A stretch of 64,000 nt of DNA from Gilichinskyi gelida. Its GTDB lineage: Bacteria; Acidobacteriota; Thermoanaerobaculia; Gp7-AA8. Numbering within the stretch: the stretch's first letter is position 1; the number at the start of each line of letters is the position of its first letter. The notes beneath the pieces were generated by a model. The model worked only from the letters and a program-made list of their open reading frames with translations. It had not been told where the DNA came from and made no database searches. Both the position numbers and the translations under genes were made by a program. The stretch is taken from contig JBBPII010000001.1 in the NCBI GenBank assembly GCA_038040385.1, positions 310,001-374,000 of the forward strand, in the 5' to 3' direction. Positions 32,031 to 41,375 of the stretch are shown one piece after another.

Positions 32031-32981
32031 ATGGCGACAAAAACGGCTGCAAAGAAGAAGGCGAAACTGGCGAAACCCACGGTCAGCGATGTCGTCGACG
32101 ATGTGTTGAAGCGCCGCGCGCAGGCATTGCGGGCGCGCGCGCAGGCGCTCGCGGAGATGCCGGCACCGGTCGCGGCGATGGCGATGAAAGCCGTGCCGAA
32201 GCCGACGCCGCACATGGCGCTCGCGACCGCCGCTAAGGCGGGGACGAAGGGATGGCTGATCGCGGAAGGTGACTCCTGGTTCGATTATCCTGGAACGGAT
32301 CTCCTTAACGCGCTGCAACAGTCTGCGTACGACGTCGAGTCGGTCGCCCGCGCCGGCGATCGCGTCGAGATGATGGCCTTCGGCCGAGGGCAGCTCGACA
32401 AATTCGCCGCTGCCGTGGAGAAAGTCATCGGCAGCGGACACACGCCCAAAGCGATTCTGCTCTCCGGCGGCGGCAACGACATGGCCGGCAGCGAGTTCGG
32501 CTTCCTCATCAACCACGCCGGATCGCCAAAGCAGGGATTCAACGATAGCGTCGTACGCGGAGTCATCGAGGAGCGCGTCCGCGATGCCTACGTTTGGATC
32601 ATCCGGACCATCACCGATCTCTGTCAGAAGATGCTAAAGCAGAAAGTGCGCATCATCCTGCACGGCTACGGCTATCCCATTCCCGACGGAGACGGCGTAC
32701 TCGGCGGTTGGGGACCGCTGCCGGGACCGTGGCTGCGTCCCGGTTTCATCGAGAAGGGCTTCAACAGCTTGGCGCAGAATACGGACATGATGCGCACGCT
32801 CATCGACCGCTTCAACAACATGCTTAAGGGCGTCGCCGCGGACTTCGCGCACGTTCGCTACGTAAATTTGCGCGACGTTCTTCCGGCGACGAAAACACTC
32901 TGGGCGAACGAGCTACATCCGAAGGAAAACGGATTCAAACTGGCGGCGAAGGAGCTCGAGAAGGCGATCGAAGCGCCGTAA
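32031..32981 (+). CDS. SGNH-hydrolase-like protein with basic N-terminal extension
   Basis: The 316-residue protein starts after gagagaacca. The first 70 residues are Lys/Ala-rich (MATKTAAKKKAKLAKPTVSD) and look disordered or nucleic-acid-like. The hydrolase core then has GWLIAEGDSWFDYPGTDLL (block I, GDSW), LLSGGGNDMAG (block III, GxND) and ELHPKENGFKLAAKEL (block V, DxxH equivalent as LHP). These fit a GDSL/SGNH esterase. No signal peptide is seen, so it is likely cytosolic. The substrate is unknown. Confidence 0.8.
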   Translation: MATKTAAKKKAKLAKPTVSDVVDDVLKRRAQALRARAQALAEMPAPVAAMAMKAVPKPTPHMALATAAKAGTKGWLIAEGDSWFDYPGTDLLNALQQSAYDVESVARAGDRVEMMAFGRGQLDKFAAAVEKVIGSGHTPKAILLSGGGNDMAGSEFGFLINHAGSPKQGFNDSVVRGVIEERVRDAYVWIIRTITDLCQKMLKQKVRIILHGYGYPIPDGDGVLGGWGPLPGPWLRPGFIEKGFNSLAQNTDMMRTLIDRFNNMLKGVAADFAHVRYVNLRDVLPATKTLWANELHPKENGFKLAAKELEKAIEAP

Positions 32982-33011
32982 GAACGGAGCGCCTCCGCAG
33001 GATCCAGCACT

Positions 33012-34022
33012 TTAATCATCCACCGCCCCATCCGGCAGCGCCACGCGCTGACCCCGTATGGCGGCGACGATGCGCGGCACATGCACGTGGCAGGTCTCCA
33101 CGATCACCGCCACCTTGCGCGGCGGCGTTCCCGCCACGGCGGTGCCGGCGACGAAGACGCCCGGCACGTTGGTCTCCATCGTCTCGGGATCGTGGACCGG
33201 CTGGCGCTGCGGGCCTTCGAGCGCGACGCCGAGCATCTCGAACATCGTTGGGTCTTGTCGGTAGCCGGTCATAAGGAGGACGAATTCGGCGGCGATCTCC
33301 TGCGAGGGGTCGAGCAGCACCGTGCCGCGGCGGATCTCGATCACGTTGGTGCGCGGGAGAAATCGCACCAGCCCGTCGCGGATGAGCGCGCGCACTTCGG
33401 GGAGCAGCCAGAACTTGACGACCTTCGGATCGAAGTCGGCGCCGCGATAGCTGATGGTGACGTCCGCTCCGGCGCGGCTGCAGCGCACCGCCGCCTCGAC
33501 CGCCGAGTTGCGACCGCCGACGATGAGCAGCCGCTTGCCGAAGTGGACGTGCGGATCGCCGAGGTAGTGGCTGACGTGCGGCAGGTCCTCGCCGGGGACG
33601 CCTAGGAGCCGCGGCGCGTGCATGGCGCCGATGGCCAGGACGACGTGCTCGGCGTGCGTGCGGTGTTCGCCGTCGAGCGCTTGCGTGGTCAGCTCGAAGC
33701 CGCCGCCGGGGAGCCTGTCGACGTGCGTCACGCGCTCGTAGGTCCGCACGCCGAGGCCGAACTGCTGCACGAGCGCGCGAAGGTAGGCGAGGAACTCCTC
33801 GCGGGTGATCTTCTGCTGGTTCGCGGTCTGGATCGGCACGCCGGCGAGCGCCAGGCGGTCGGAACTGGAGTGGAAGAGCATCTGCGGCGGATACCACTCG
33901 ATGGTCGAGCCGATCTGCCGCGCGTCGAATTGCACGGTGTCGATGTCCGACTGTTTGAGGGCCACGGCGAGCTCGAGACCGATCGGGCCGGCGCCGATGA
34001 TGGCGACGCGATGGGACTCCAT
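33012..34022 (-). CDS. FAD-dependent YpdA-like disulfide reductase family protein
   Basis: The 336-residue protein starts at ATG 34022 with HRVAIIGAGPIGLELAVALK, a GxGxxG FAD site. A second dinucleotide motif, RLLIVGGRNSAVEAAVRCSR, binds NAD(P)H. GSTIEWYPPQMLFHSSSDRL and the C-terminal FVAGTAVAGTPPRKVAVIVE match the YpdA/bacillithiol-disulfide-reductase branch. Its start overlaps the stop of the glycosyltransferase gene by one base, and the three-gene run TerB-like, glycosyltransferase, YpdA-like is probably an operon. Bacillithiol use in this organism is not shown, so the thiol partner is uncertain. Confidence 0.83.
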   Translation of the reverse strand: MESHRVAIIGAGPIGLELAVALKQSDIDTVQFDARQIGSTIEWYPPQMLFHSSSDRLALAGVPIQTANQQKITREEFLAYLRALVQQFGLGVRTYERVTHVDRLPGGGFELTTQALDGEHRTHAEHVVLAIGAMHAPRLLGVPGEDLPHVSHYLGDPHVHFGKRLLIVGGRNSAVEAAVRCSRAGADVTISYRGADFDPKVVKFWLLPEVRALIRDGLVRFLPRTNVIEIRRGTVLLDPSQEIAAEFVLLMTGYRQDPTMFEMLGVALEGPQRQPVHDPETMETNVPGVFVAGTAVAGTPPRKVAVIVETCHVHVPRIVAAIRGQRVALPDGAVDD

Positions 34023-35698
34023 CACATCACTGCTTCGATTACCCATAGAGTCTCGCGTCCTGTGGCGTCATGAATGCGCCGCAATGGCGGCGGAAGGGAC
34101 ATCGTCGGGAGCTCGCCCGGCCGGACGACGAGCAGTAAGCGGTCGGCTTTTCCGTTGGCGCGCAGCAGCTCGAGCTCTCCATCGTCGGCTCCCGGAAAAA
34201 TGAAGTGGAACTTCCCGTAGCGCAGGCAGATCTGCTCGTATCGGAACCACCCATTGGGGAGCGGGCCCTCCTGAAACCTCTTTTCGTCCATGAGCCAGCG
34301 CTGCGGCGGGTACTGAAGAACGACGAGCGTGTAGATGTACGGGTGGGAGATGGCGTTCCCGGTGATGAAGATCGCGTCGTACCGGTCGAGCCGCGGCTTC
34401 ATCCATTTGGAGGCGTCGACGAGATCGGCTGCAAAGGCGATGAACTTCACCGGGCTCTCGTCCAGCCGCTGGAAGTATGCTCGAGTGAAACCGATCGCTT
34501 CGGCCGTCCCCACGATCGCGATCATTGCAGCCACGCTGACGGCGAGACCACGCGATGCGCGGGAGAAATATCGAACGAAACTGACCGCACCGACCGCGGC
34601 GAGCAGGGTGAGCGCCACGATTCCGGGGATGCTTCGTAGGCCGTGTGGACCGTCGTGCGCATTGAGAAGGTCGGCGCATGGATAGGTCACGACCAATGCC
34701 GCGAGCACGCGCGCCTCGACCTCGCGGAAATGAGCGACGATCCAGGCGACGCCGACGATCATCAACGGCAGCGTGAACCAGAGAAACACGCCATAGTCCG
34801 GCGGCGGCCTCATCGCCGGGTATGGATCACCGTGGCGGAAGAGAAAATCGAGTCCGAAGTGCTCGGGATAGCGCGACAGGACCTTCCCGGCGCGCGTGAG
34901 GAACGAGTCCTGAGGATTCCACACCCAGGTCACCGCCGCCCGCCGCAGCAGGAGCGGATCGCGCAGCGTGCCCACGATCAGCGGTGCGGCGATCGCCGCC
35001 GCCCCGCCATACACGGCAGTCGCGATGCGCCCGCGACGCGACTTCAAGAATGGCAGCCATTCGGGCCAGGTGAAGACGAGTAAACCGAGCAGAAACAACG
35101 GAACCCATAAACGGATGGCGTAATAGCCATAGAGGAAGAGCGCGGCGATGCATCCGGCCAACGCGGCTCGAACCATGCGAGGCTGATTCGAACGGGTCAA
35201 TGGAAGACCGGCCCAGACCATCGATGCGATCAATGCAGCGACGGCGAGCGGAAAGATGTTTGCCATGTGACCCCAACGACTCTGCTGAAGGTGCCATGGC
35301 GAAATGCACAAGAGGATCGCTGCTGTCACACCGACGCCGGCGTCGAACATCCGCGTGCCGATATACCAGAGGAGAGCGATGGCCAGGATCCCGCCGATTG
35401 CCGCCGGCACTCGAGTGGTGATCGTCGTGAACCCGAACGCCCGGTAAAACGGCACCAGTACATAGAGATACAGCGTCGTCGTCCCCTGTCCGAATCCAAC
35501 GCTGTCGGTGATCGGCCACGGTTTTCCGTGCTGATCGCGTCCGGTTTGCGCCAGACACCAGGCATTCCATGCGCTGACCGCTTCGTCGACATCCAGACCG
35601 GCAGGCGCGCGCTCGAGATCGGTCAACCTCAGCCCCGCCCCGGTCACCAAGGCGATCGCCAGAAGCCCGAGCGGGACCCAGCGGTTAGGCCGAGTCAT
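34022..35698 (-). CDS. ArnT/PMT-like membrane glycosyltransferase
   Basis: The 558-residue polytopic protein starts at ATG 35698. After the first helix comes DVDEAVSAWNAWCLAQ, the acidic loop that GT-C enzymes use for catalysis, then a run of about ten hydrophobic segments and a periplasmic C-terminal domain (DAIFITGNAISHPYIYTLVV). This is the layout of GT39/GT83-type lipid-linked sugar transferases. It transfers sugar from a polyprenyl phosphate to an envelope acceptor; both are unknown. It overlaps the TerB-like stop by 4 bp and abuts ypdA. Confidence 0.8.
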   Translation of the reverse strand: MTRPNRWVPLGLLAIALVTGAGLRLTDLERAPAGLDVDEAVSAWNAWCLAQTGRDQHGKPWPITDSVGFGQGTTTLYLYVLVPFYRAFGFTTITTRVPAAIGGILAIALLWYIGTRMFDAGVGVTAAILLCISPWHLQQSRWGHMANIFPLAVAALIASMVWAGLPLTRSNQPRMVRAALAGCIAALFLYGYYAIRLWVPLFLLGLLVFTWPEWLPFLKSRRGRIATAVYGGAAAIAAPLIVGTLRDPLLLRRAAVTWVWNPQDSFLTRAGKVLSRYPEHFGLDFLFRHGDPYPAMRPPPDYGVFLWFTLPLMIVGVAWIVAHFREVEARVLAALVVTYPCADLLNAHDGPHGLRSIPGIVALTLLAAVGAVSFVRYFSRASRGLAVSVAAMIAIVGTAEAIGFTRAYFQRLDESPVKFIAFAADLVDASKWMKPRLDRYDAIFITGNAISHPYIYTLVVLQYPPQRWLMDEKRFQEGPLPNGWFRYEQICLRYGKFHFIFPGADDGELELLRANGKADRLLLVVRPGELPTMSLPPPLRRIHDATGRETLWVIEAVM

Positions 35699-36165
35699 GC
35701 GGTGGAGAGTCCCAACTCCCGCAACACGCCCACCTTCGTATCGATCATCACGTGGTGCTCGAGGCCGAGGAGGTCGGCGAGCTTGCGGACGAGATAGTTC
35801 TCGTAGTCGGTGAGCTTCCGGTCGGCGTAGACCATTCGCCACATGGTGCGGACGATGTCGATGCGATCCTCGAGCGCGGCGTTCTTGCGGATGTAGTTGG
35901 TCATGGCGAAGTGATCGATGGTGCGGTTGCGGATCTCCTGCGCTGCGTTAAGCAGGTCGCGGGCGTCGTCGTCGCCGAGGTTGAACGCGCGGTTCAGATA
36001 GGTGACCAGGTCGACGTTCTCGTCGGGCGTGAGCGTGCCGTCGGCGTAGCCGATGTCGAGGAGCACCGCCGCCGTCGCCAGCCGCAGCGGGTCGTGCGGG
36101 CGGGCGGGGGCGGCGTCGTGCATCACGTCGCCCTTGAACCGCTGCATGAGTTTTGCGAGACCCAT
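35695..36165 (-). CDS. TerB-like protein
   Basis: The 156-residue protein starts at ATG 36165 (MGLAKLMQRFKGDVM). It is all-helical, with paired acidic loops LDIGYADGTLTPDENVDLVT and RMVYADRKLTDYENYLVRKL, the repeated D-G/K-L-(T)-xxE signature of the TerB fold, which binds divalent cations. It is the first gene of the TerB-like, glycosyltransferase, YpdA-like run. TerB relatives occur in tellurite resistance and other stress systems, but no other ter genes are here. Confidence 0.85.
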   Translation of the reverse strand: MGLAKLMQRFKGDVMHDAAPARPHDPLRLATAAVLLDIGYADGTLTPDENVDLVTYLNRAFNLGDDDARDLLNAAQEIRNRTIDHFAMTNYIRKNAALEDRIDIVRTMWRMVYADRKLTDYENYLVRKLADLLGLEHHVMIDTKVGVLRELGLSTA

Positions 36166-36183
36166 GAGAAACTGGAGTCTACC

Positions 36184-36690
36184 TTGCCGCGAACCGACAT
36201 CAACTCGCTCTCCGACGCCTCCCGCATCTGGCTCTTCGGCATCTCGCCCGCGCTCGACGAGACGAAGCGCGCGCGGATGCTCCAGCAGATCGACCTCTTC
36301 CTCGGCGACTGGGCCGCGCACAACGTGCCGGTGACCTCGGCGCGCGAGATTCTGCACGACAGTTTCCTGCTCATCGCCGTGGACCAGGAGAGCGAGACCT
36401 CCGGCTGTTCGATCGACCGGATGTTCGGGCTGCTGCGCCAGCTCGAGCGCGACCTCGGCGTGGCCATCCTCGACCCCAATCGCATCTTTGTCCGCCACGG
36501 CGACGGCCGCGCCGGCGCCATCACCCGCGAGGAGTTCCGCGCTTCGGCCGACCAGCACACGGTGGTCTTCGACACCCTCGCCGAGCGCCTCGGCGACGTG
36601 CGGGGCGGGCGGTGGGAGCGGCCGGCCGCCGAGTCGTGGCACGCCAAGCTGCTGGACGGTCGGAACGCCGCCGTCCCGGCGGCTGGCTAG
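36184..36690 (+). CDS. Conserved hypothetical protein of unknown function
   Basis: About 168 residues from TTG 36184; the start is uncertain. The body (SDASRIWLFGISPALDETKR, QQIDLFLGDWAAHNVPVTSA, DSFLLIAVDQESETSGCSID, MFGLLRQLERDLGVAILDPN) looks like a single compact alpha/beta domain with a conserved SGCSID segment. Similar proteins are sometimes mislabelled ABC transporter ATPase; no Walker motif is visible. The last ten residues (GRNAAVPAAG) and the stop codon come from a palindromic repeat. It is divergent from the TerB-like gene. Confidence 0.65.
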   Translation: MPRTDINSLSDASRIWLFGISPALDETKRARMLQQIDLFLGDWAAHNVPVTSAREILHDSFLLIAVDQESETSGCSIDRMFGLLRQLERDLGVAILDPNRIFVRHGDGRAGAITREEFRASADQHTVVFDTLAERLGDVRGGRWERPAAESWHAKLLDGRNAAVPAAG

Positions 36691-36723
36691 GCGGCGTCTC
36701 GCCGCCGCCCGCCGACGCTCCGT
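36661..36723. repeat. GC-rich palindromic element, partial copy C
   Basis: Only the left half is kept (cggaacgccgccgtcccggc ... gcggcgtctcgccgccgccc) joined to a short right end gacgctccgt. It overlaps the 3' end of the preceding gene and supplies its stop codon. Confidence 0.8.
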
Positions 36724-36737
36724 CATACACTTTCCCC

Positions 36738-37844
36738 ATGAGCAAGATCACTCGCCGCAGTTTCGTGGCCGTCAGTGTGGGCGCGCCCGCCCTCGGACGC
36801 GCGATCGCGCAAGGCCCCACCATCATCACCCGCGGGCCCGCGAAGCCGGTGGTCGTCGCCTCGGCGAACGGCAACCGGTTCAAGAACGGCGGGACGGTGA
36901 CCTGCGTGGAGAAGGCGTTCGCCATGATGACGCAGGGGAGCGACGTCCTCGATGCGCTCATCGCCGGCGTGAACATCGTGGAGCTCGACCCGCTCGACGA
37001 CAGCGTCGGCTACGGCGGGCTGCCGAACGCCGACGGCGTGGTGCAGCTCGACGCCTCGTGCATGCACGGCCCGACGAAGCGCGCCGGCGCCGTCGCCGCG
37101 CTGGAGGGCGTGCGCACGCCGTCGCTGGTGGCGAAGGCGGTCATGGACAACACCGATCACATCCTCCTGGTGGCGGAAGGGGCGCAGAAGTTCGCACGCA
37201 ACATGGGCTTCACCATCGAGGACGACCTCAACACGCCGAACTCCCGCGCGAAATGGCTGGAGTGGAAGCGCCGCACCGATCCGAGGCACTACCCCGATCC
37301 GAAGTCGCGCGCCGAGGCCCGATGGCGTGTGACGCTGGAGATGGTGGCCGAGGGGAAGATCGATCCGCAGCATCTGTACGGCACGATCAACTGCGAGGGC
37401 GTCAATGCGAACGGGGAGATCTGCGGCGTGACCACCACCAGCGGTCTGGCGTGGAAGATCCCGGGGCGGGTCGGCGACTCTCCGATCCTCGGCGCCGGGC
37501 TCTATGTGGACGGCGAGGTCGGCGCGGCGGGGTCGACAGGCCGCGGCGAGACCAACCTGTACAGCCTCAGCTCGTTCCTGGCGGTGGAAAATATGCGCCG
37601 CGGCATGCATCCCAAAGACGCCACCCTCGACGCACTCAAGCGCATCAAGGCCAACACCATCGAGAAGCGCCTGCTCAACAGCCGCGGCCTGCCCAACTTC
37701 GACGTTAACTTCTACGCGCTCAATGGGAAAGGGGAGTACGCCGGCACGGCGATGTACGAGGGAGAGAAGTACGCCGTCTGCACCGACGGCGGCCCGAAAA
37801 CGCTCGACTGTGAGCCTTTGCTGACAGGAAAAGCGAGCGGCTGA
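36738..37844 (+). CDS. Secreted glycosylasparaginase-type Ntn hydrolase
   Basis: The 368-residue protein starts MSKITRRSFVAVSVGAPALG, a Tat-type signal (RRSF). The mature part follows the N4-(beta-N-acetylglucosaminyl)-L-asparaginase family: VGYGGLPNADGVVQLDASCM, HLYGTINCEGVNANGEICG, then the autocleavage and nucleophile Thr in GVTTTSGLAWKIPGRVGDSP and the substrate loop GAAGSTGRGE. The precursor would self-cleave before a Thr of the TTTSG run to give two chains. It releases N-glycan-linked or plain asparagine side groups. Export suggests scavenging of glycopeptides. Confidence 0.9.
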   Translation: MSKITRRSFVAVSVGAPALGRAIAQGPTIITRGPAKPVVVASANGNRFKNGGTVTCVEKAFAMMTQGSDVLDALIAGVNIVELDPLDDSVGYGGLPNADGVVQLDASCMHGPTKRAGAVAALEGVRTPSLVAKAVMDNTDHILLVAEGAQKFARNMGFTIEDDLNTPNSRAKWLEWKRRTDPRHYPDPKSRAEARWRVTLEMVAEGKIDPQHLYGTINCEGVNANGEICGVTTTSGLAWKIPGRVGDSPILGAGLYVDGEVGAAGSTGRGETNLYSLSSFLAVENMRRGMHPKDATLDALKRIKANTIEKRLLNSRGLPNFDVNFYALNGKGEYAGTAMYEGEKYAVCTDGGPKTLDCEPLLTGKASG

Positions 37845-37873
37845 CACTTTATTTGCATCAGGTTCCGTCCGTC

Positions 37874-38347
37874 ATGGAGCAACAGGGGCGGTTGTTGGTC
37901 GTCGACGACGATCACGCGATCCGGAAACTTCTCGAACGGATCGCGAAGCGGGCCGGTTTCGAGGTGGAAACTGCGAAGGACGGCGCCGACGCGCTGGAGA
38001 TGATCGAGGCGCGCGATTACGACGTCGCGCTGATCGATCTGATGATGCCGCGGCTCAGCGGCTACGAGCTGCTGGAGCGCCTCAGCACGCGCGAGCGGCG
38101 CCCGGTGGTCATCGTGGCCACGGCTTTGACCAATGGCGACCTGGCGACGGTCGACGACACGATGGTGCGCCGCGTGATCCGCAAGCCGTTCGACGTGCAG
38201 GCCGTCGTGACCGCGCTCACCGAGGCGATGCAACACCTGGCGGAGAAGCGCGCCATGCTGACGGTAGCCGACCCTGCGCCGAAGCCGGCGGAGGAAGAGA
38301 AACCCGCCGAGGCGACGCCGCCGGTCAATCTCGAGGCGCCGTGCTAG
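37874..38347 (+). CDS. Response regulator receiver with proline/glutamate tail
   Basis: The 157-residue protein starts at ATG 37874. The receiver has VVDDDHAIRKLLERIAKRAG, phospho-Asp in ALIDLMMPRLSGYELL, Thr/Ala at the switch (VIVATALT) and K in VIRKPFDVQAV. The last 35 residues (PAPKPAEEEKPAEATPPVNL) are disordered. There is no output domain. It resembles the receiver at 27091 in layout, and neither has an adjacent kinase. Confidence 0.88.
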   Translation: MEQQGRLLVVDDDHAIRKLLERIAKRAGFEVETAKDGADALEMIEARDYDVALIDLMMPRLSGYELLERLSTRERRPVVIVATALTNGDLATVDDTMVRRVIRKPFDVQAVVTALTEAMQHLAEKRAMLTVADPAPKPAEEEKPAEATPPVNLEAPC

Positions 38348-38348
38348 A

Positions 38349-38455
38349 GCGGAGCGCCGGCGTCCTCGCCGGCTGGCCAGGCGGCGTCCTCGCCGCCTAA
38401 TCGGAGACGCAGGCGGGACGCCTGCGGTCCAGCCGGCGGGGACGCCGGCGCTCCA
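38349..38455. repeat. GC-rich palindromic element, copy D
   Basis: It begins gcggagcgccggcgtcctcg, contains gcaggcgggacgcctgc and ends gacgccggcgctcc. It fills the space between two convergent response regulator genes and stops exactly before the stop codon of the second. Confidence 0.88.
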
Positions 38456-38830
38456 TCACGCTCCGTCGAGGATGCTCGTCACCTCCGAGGGCAGCGTCAG
38501 CGGATCGAACGGTTTGGCGATCACGCCGCGGACTCCCAACGCGGCGTAGCGGCGCTTGTCGGCGTTCTGAACCTTCGCGGTGAGGAAGACCACCGGAATC
38601 TCGCGTGTCCGCGCGTCCGCCTGAAGGAGGGCATAGGTTCCCGGGCCGTCGAGCTCCGGCATCATCACGTCGAGCAGGATGACGTCCGGCGGAGCGGCGA
38701 TTGCCGCGGCGATTCCGTCGCGACCCGAAGGGGCCGCAACGACCTGCCATCCGGCGAGCTCGAAACTGAGCGCAGCGACTTCTCGGATGTCTTCCTCGTC
38801 GTCGACGACGAGCACGCACTTAGGCTGCAT
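38456..38830 (-). CDS. Single-domain response regulator receiver
   Basis: The 124-residue receiver begins MQPKCVLVVDDEEDIREVAA. It has VILLDVMMPELDG (phospho-Asp), VVFLTAK and GVIAKPFDPLTLP, so all functional residues are present. Its start lies inside the 3' end of the hybrid kinase gene (11-bp overlap), so the two are co-expressed and the kinase is the likely partner. Confidence 0.92.
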   Translation of the reverse strand: MQPKCVLVVDDEEDIREVAALSFELAGWQVVAAPSGRDGIAAAIAAPPDVILLDVMMPELDGPGTYALLQADARTREIPVVFLTAKVQNADKRRYAALGVRGVIAKPFDPLTLPSEVTSILDGA

Positions 38831-41375
38831 CTGCGGCCTCCCGATGGTCCGCCGCCGTCACCGCGAAGAGCAGGTGAGCGACTCGCGCTTCGAATTCTTC
38901 GATGGACACCCGGCTCTTGGTCACGAACTCGGTCGGTCCGAGGGTGAGCTGCTGCTGCTCGGCGGTACTCACCTCGCGCGCCGAGTAGACCAGCAGCGGG
39001 ATGTGCGCCAGCGACGCGCGGCCGCGCATCCACTTGACGACTGCGAATCCGTCGAGCTCGGGAAGCACCAGATCGAGGACGATCAGCGACGGCACGTGGC
39101 GCTCGAGCGCGGCGATGGCGTCCTTCCCCGTGGCGGCGTGCTCGACGCGGATGCCGCCTTCCTCCAGCGCGGCGATGAGCACGCGGGCCAGATCGAAGTC
39201 GTCTTCGATGACCAGGACGTCGACGCCGGCGCACGCCTGGAGCACCGCTTCGGCGACCACCTCGCCGCTGGCGGGCTTCGGCACCCATCGCGCGATCGTC
39301 GCGGCCTGATCGCCGATCCACGCCGGCTCCTCGGCCGCGGTGATGATGATCGGCACGTTGAGGCAATTCGACGACTGCAGCGCCTGCAGCAGCGCTTTGC
39401 TCGCCGAGGCGATGTGCAAATCGATGAGGATCGCCTCGGGATGCGACGCCGCGGCCTCGCACAGCTCACGCTCGGAGTGGGCCACGACCACGCTGAGGCC
39501 GCGGGCCTCCAGTGCGGTGGCGAATGCCGGCACCGACCGCTCGTCCTCTTCGTACAGGATCACGCGGCGCGTTGGCGTGCTCGCCGGCGAGGGCGGCATC
39601 GGCAGGGTGAAGGTGAAGATGCTGCCCGCCGATTCCGCGCGGCGCGCCCAGATCTTGCCACCGTGCGCCTCGGCGATGCTGCGGCAGATGGCCAGGCCAA
39701 GGCCCGTCCCGCCTTTGTCGCGGGAGTCGGATGCGTCGACCTGCTTGAAGCGCTCGAAGATCGCCTCCAGCTTGTTCTCCGGAATGCCGCGTCCCTCGTC
39801 GCGGACGGCGACGATGTAGCGATCGTCAGCCAGGCGGCCGGTGACGTCGACGGTCGTTCCGGAGGGGGAGAACTTGATGGCGTTGCTGATGAGATTGATG
39901 AGCATCTGCAGGATGCGGTCGGAATCGACGAGCAGTTCCGCGGGGGCGGCGTGGACCTGAATCCTGACGCCGGCGCGGTCGCCCATGGCCTGCAGCCCCT
40001 CCGCTGCCTGCCGGAGCATGTCGGTCGCGGCGACCGGCTTGCGGTTCAGCTCCACCCGGCCTGATTCCATCTTTTCCAAGTCGAGGATGTCGTTGATCAG
40101 CCGGCCGAGCCGCTCGGTATTTGAAAGTGCGATTTCCAGCATCCGCTGAGCCTTCGGCGCGGGGGTGCCGAGCAGTCCGGCGCCGAGAAGGCCGAGGGCG
40201 CCGCGGATGGCGGTCAGCGGCGTGCGCAGCTCGTGGCTGACAGTGGAGACGAATTCGTCCTTCATCCGCTCGATCGCCAGGCGCTCGCTGATGTCGCGGA
40301 AGGTGACCACCACCCCGCTGGCGGCGCCGCCCGATCCGATGATGGTGCTGGAGGTGTACTCGATGGGGACTTCGACGCCGTCGGATTCGCGCACCAGCGT
40401 GGCCCGCCCGGTGCGGACGGCCGGCGCGAGCGTGGCGCTGCAGATGCGGCACTCGGCGAGCGGCGTGGCCGCGGCATGCATCTGGGCGTGAAGATTGCGG
40501 CCGACGAGCTCGAAGACGCCGGCTCCGAGGATGCCCGCGGCGGACGGATTGATGAAGGTGGCCACGCCGGAAGGGTCGAGGCCGAAGATGCCTTCGCCGG
40601 CGGAATCGAGAATGGCCTGGTTGCGCTCGACTGCGGTGGAGAGCTCCGCGGTGCGCGTCTGAACCTCGCACTCGAGTTGGAGCTGGTGGCGCTGCAGCGC
40701 CTCGTCGCGCGCCTGGATCTCCGCGAGCATCTCGTTGAAGGCCTGCTGCACCGCGACCAGCTCATCGCCGTCCGATTGGGTCCCCTCGGAAACGCGGACG
40801 GCGAAGTCCTTCTCGTGGCGGACGCGACGCGCGGCGCCGGCGAGATCGACCAGCGGTTGGGTGACCAGCCGCTGCAGGCGGGTGGTCATCAGCAATGCCA
40901 CCAGCAGGGCGATGATCAACACGATGGTGCCGGTGACGATCTTCATCCGCACCCCGCTCCGCACCTCGCGGAGGTCGGAGACCAGGACCAGCGAGGCCAC
41001 TTCGTCGTTTTGGTAACGGATGGGCTGAAAGACCTTCACGGTCTTTTTCAGTCGCGATGCGACGTTCCACTGTCCGTAGGTGACGAAGGGGCGGCCGTCG
41101 TTCGTCAGGATCGCGCCGGCGACGATCGACGGGTCAGCGCGGACGCTGGAGAGGATCTCGGTCGCCGCCTCGACGTCGGTGAACATCACGGCCGCGGCGC
41201 TCTTCGCGGCGACGACCGCGGCGAGCATCTCAAGATCGTTGATCTCCGAGCGGCGGAGGCTGATCGAGTCGTAAACGATGAAGGCGCCGCACGCCAGAAC
41301 GAGGGCGCAGGCCGTGGTCAGCATGATCACGGCGTTGACCTTCTGCCGGATAGGGAGAGTGCGGATGGACCTCAT
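38820..41375 (-). CDS. Hybrid sensor histidine kinase (HAMP-PAS-HisKA-HATPase-REC-REC)
   Basis: The 851-residue protein has two membrane helices (AVIMLTTACALVLACGAFIV; IVTGTIVLIIALLVALLM) flanking a periplasmic region with a CHASE8-like look. HAMP follows near 175-230, then a PAS (ILDSAGEGIFGLDPSGVATF). The phosphoacceptor box is FVSTVSHELRTPLTAIRG and the ATPase has NLISNAIKFSPSG, DEGRGIPENKLE and GGTGLGLAICRSI. Two receivers end the protein: the first is weaker (ILIDLHIAS), the second intact (VIEDDFDLARV, LDLVLPELDG). Its start overlaps the yfiR stop. Periplasmic YfiR-like protein is a likely input. Confidence 0.92.
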   Translation of the reverse strand: MRSIRTLPIRQKVNAVIMLTTACALVLACGAFIVYDSISLRRSEINDLEMLAAVVAAKSAAAVMFTDVEAATEILSSVRADPSIVAGAILTNDGRPFVTYGQWNVASRLKKTVKVFQPIRYQNDEVASLVLVSDLREVRSGVRMKIVTGTIVLIIALLVALLMTTRLQRLVTQPLVDLAGAARRVRHEKDFAVRVSEGTQSDGDELVAVQQAFNEMLAEIQARDEALQRHQLQLECEVQTRTAELSTAVERNQAILDSAGEGIFGLDPSGVATFINPSAAGILGAGVFELVGRNLHAQMHAAATPLAECRICSATLAPAVRTGRATLVRESDGVEVPIEYTSSTIIGSGGAASGVVVTFRDISERLAIERMKDEFVSTVSHELRTPLTAIRGALGLLGAGLLGTPAPKAQRMLEIALSNTERLGRLINDILDLEKMESGRVELNRKPVAATDMLRQAAEGLQAMGDRAGVRIQVHAAPAELLVDSDRILQMLINLISNAIKFSPSGTTVDVTGRLADDRYIVAVRDEGRGIPENKLEAIFERFKQVDASDSRDKGGTGLGLAICRSIAEAHGGKIWARRAESAGSIFTFTLPMPPSPASTPTRRVILYEEDERSVPAFATALEARGLSVVVAHSERELCEAAASHPEAILIDLHIASASKALLQALQSSNCLNVPIIITAAEEPAWIGDQAATIARWVPKPASGEVVAEAVLQACAGVDVLVIEDDFDLARVLIAALEEGGIRVEHAATGKDAIAALERHVPSLIVLDLVLPELDGFAVVKWMRGRASLAHIPLLVYSAREVSTAEQQQLTLGPTEFVTKSRVSIEEFEARVAHLLFAVTAADHREAADAA

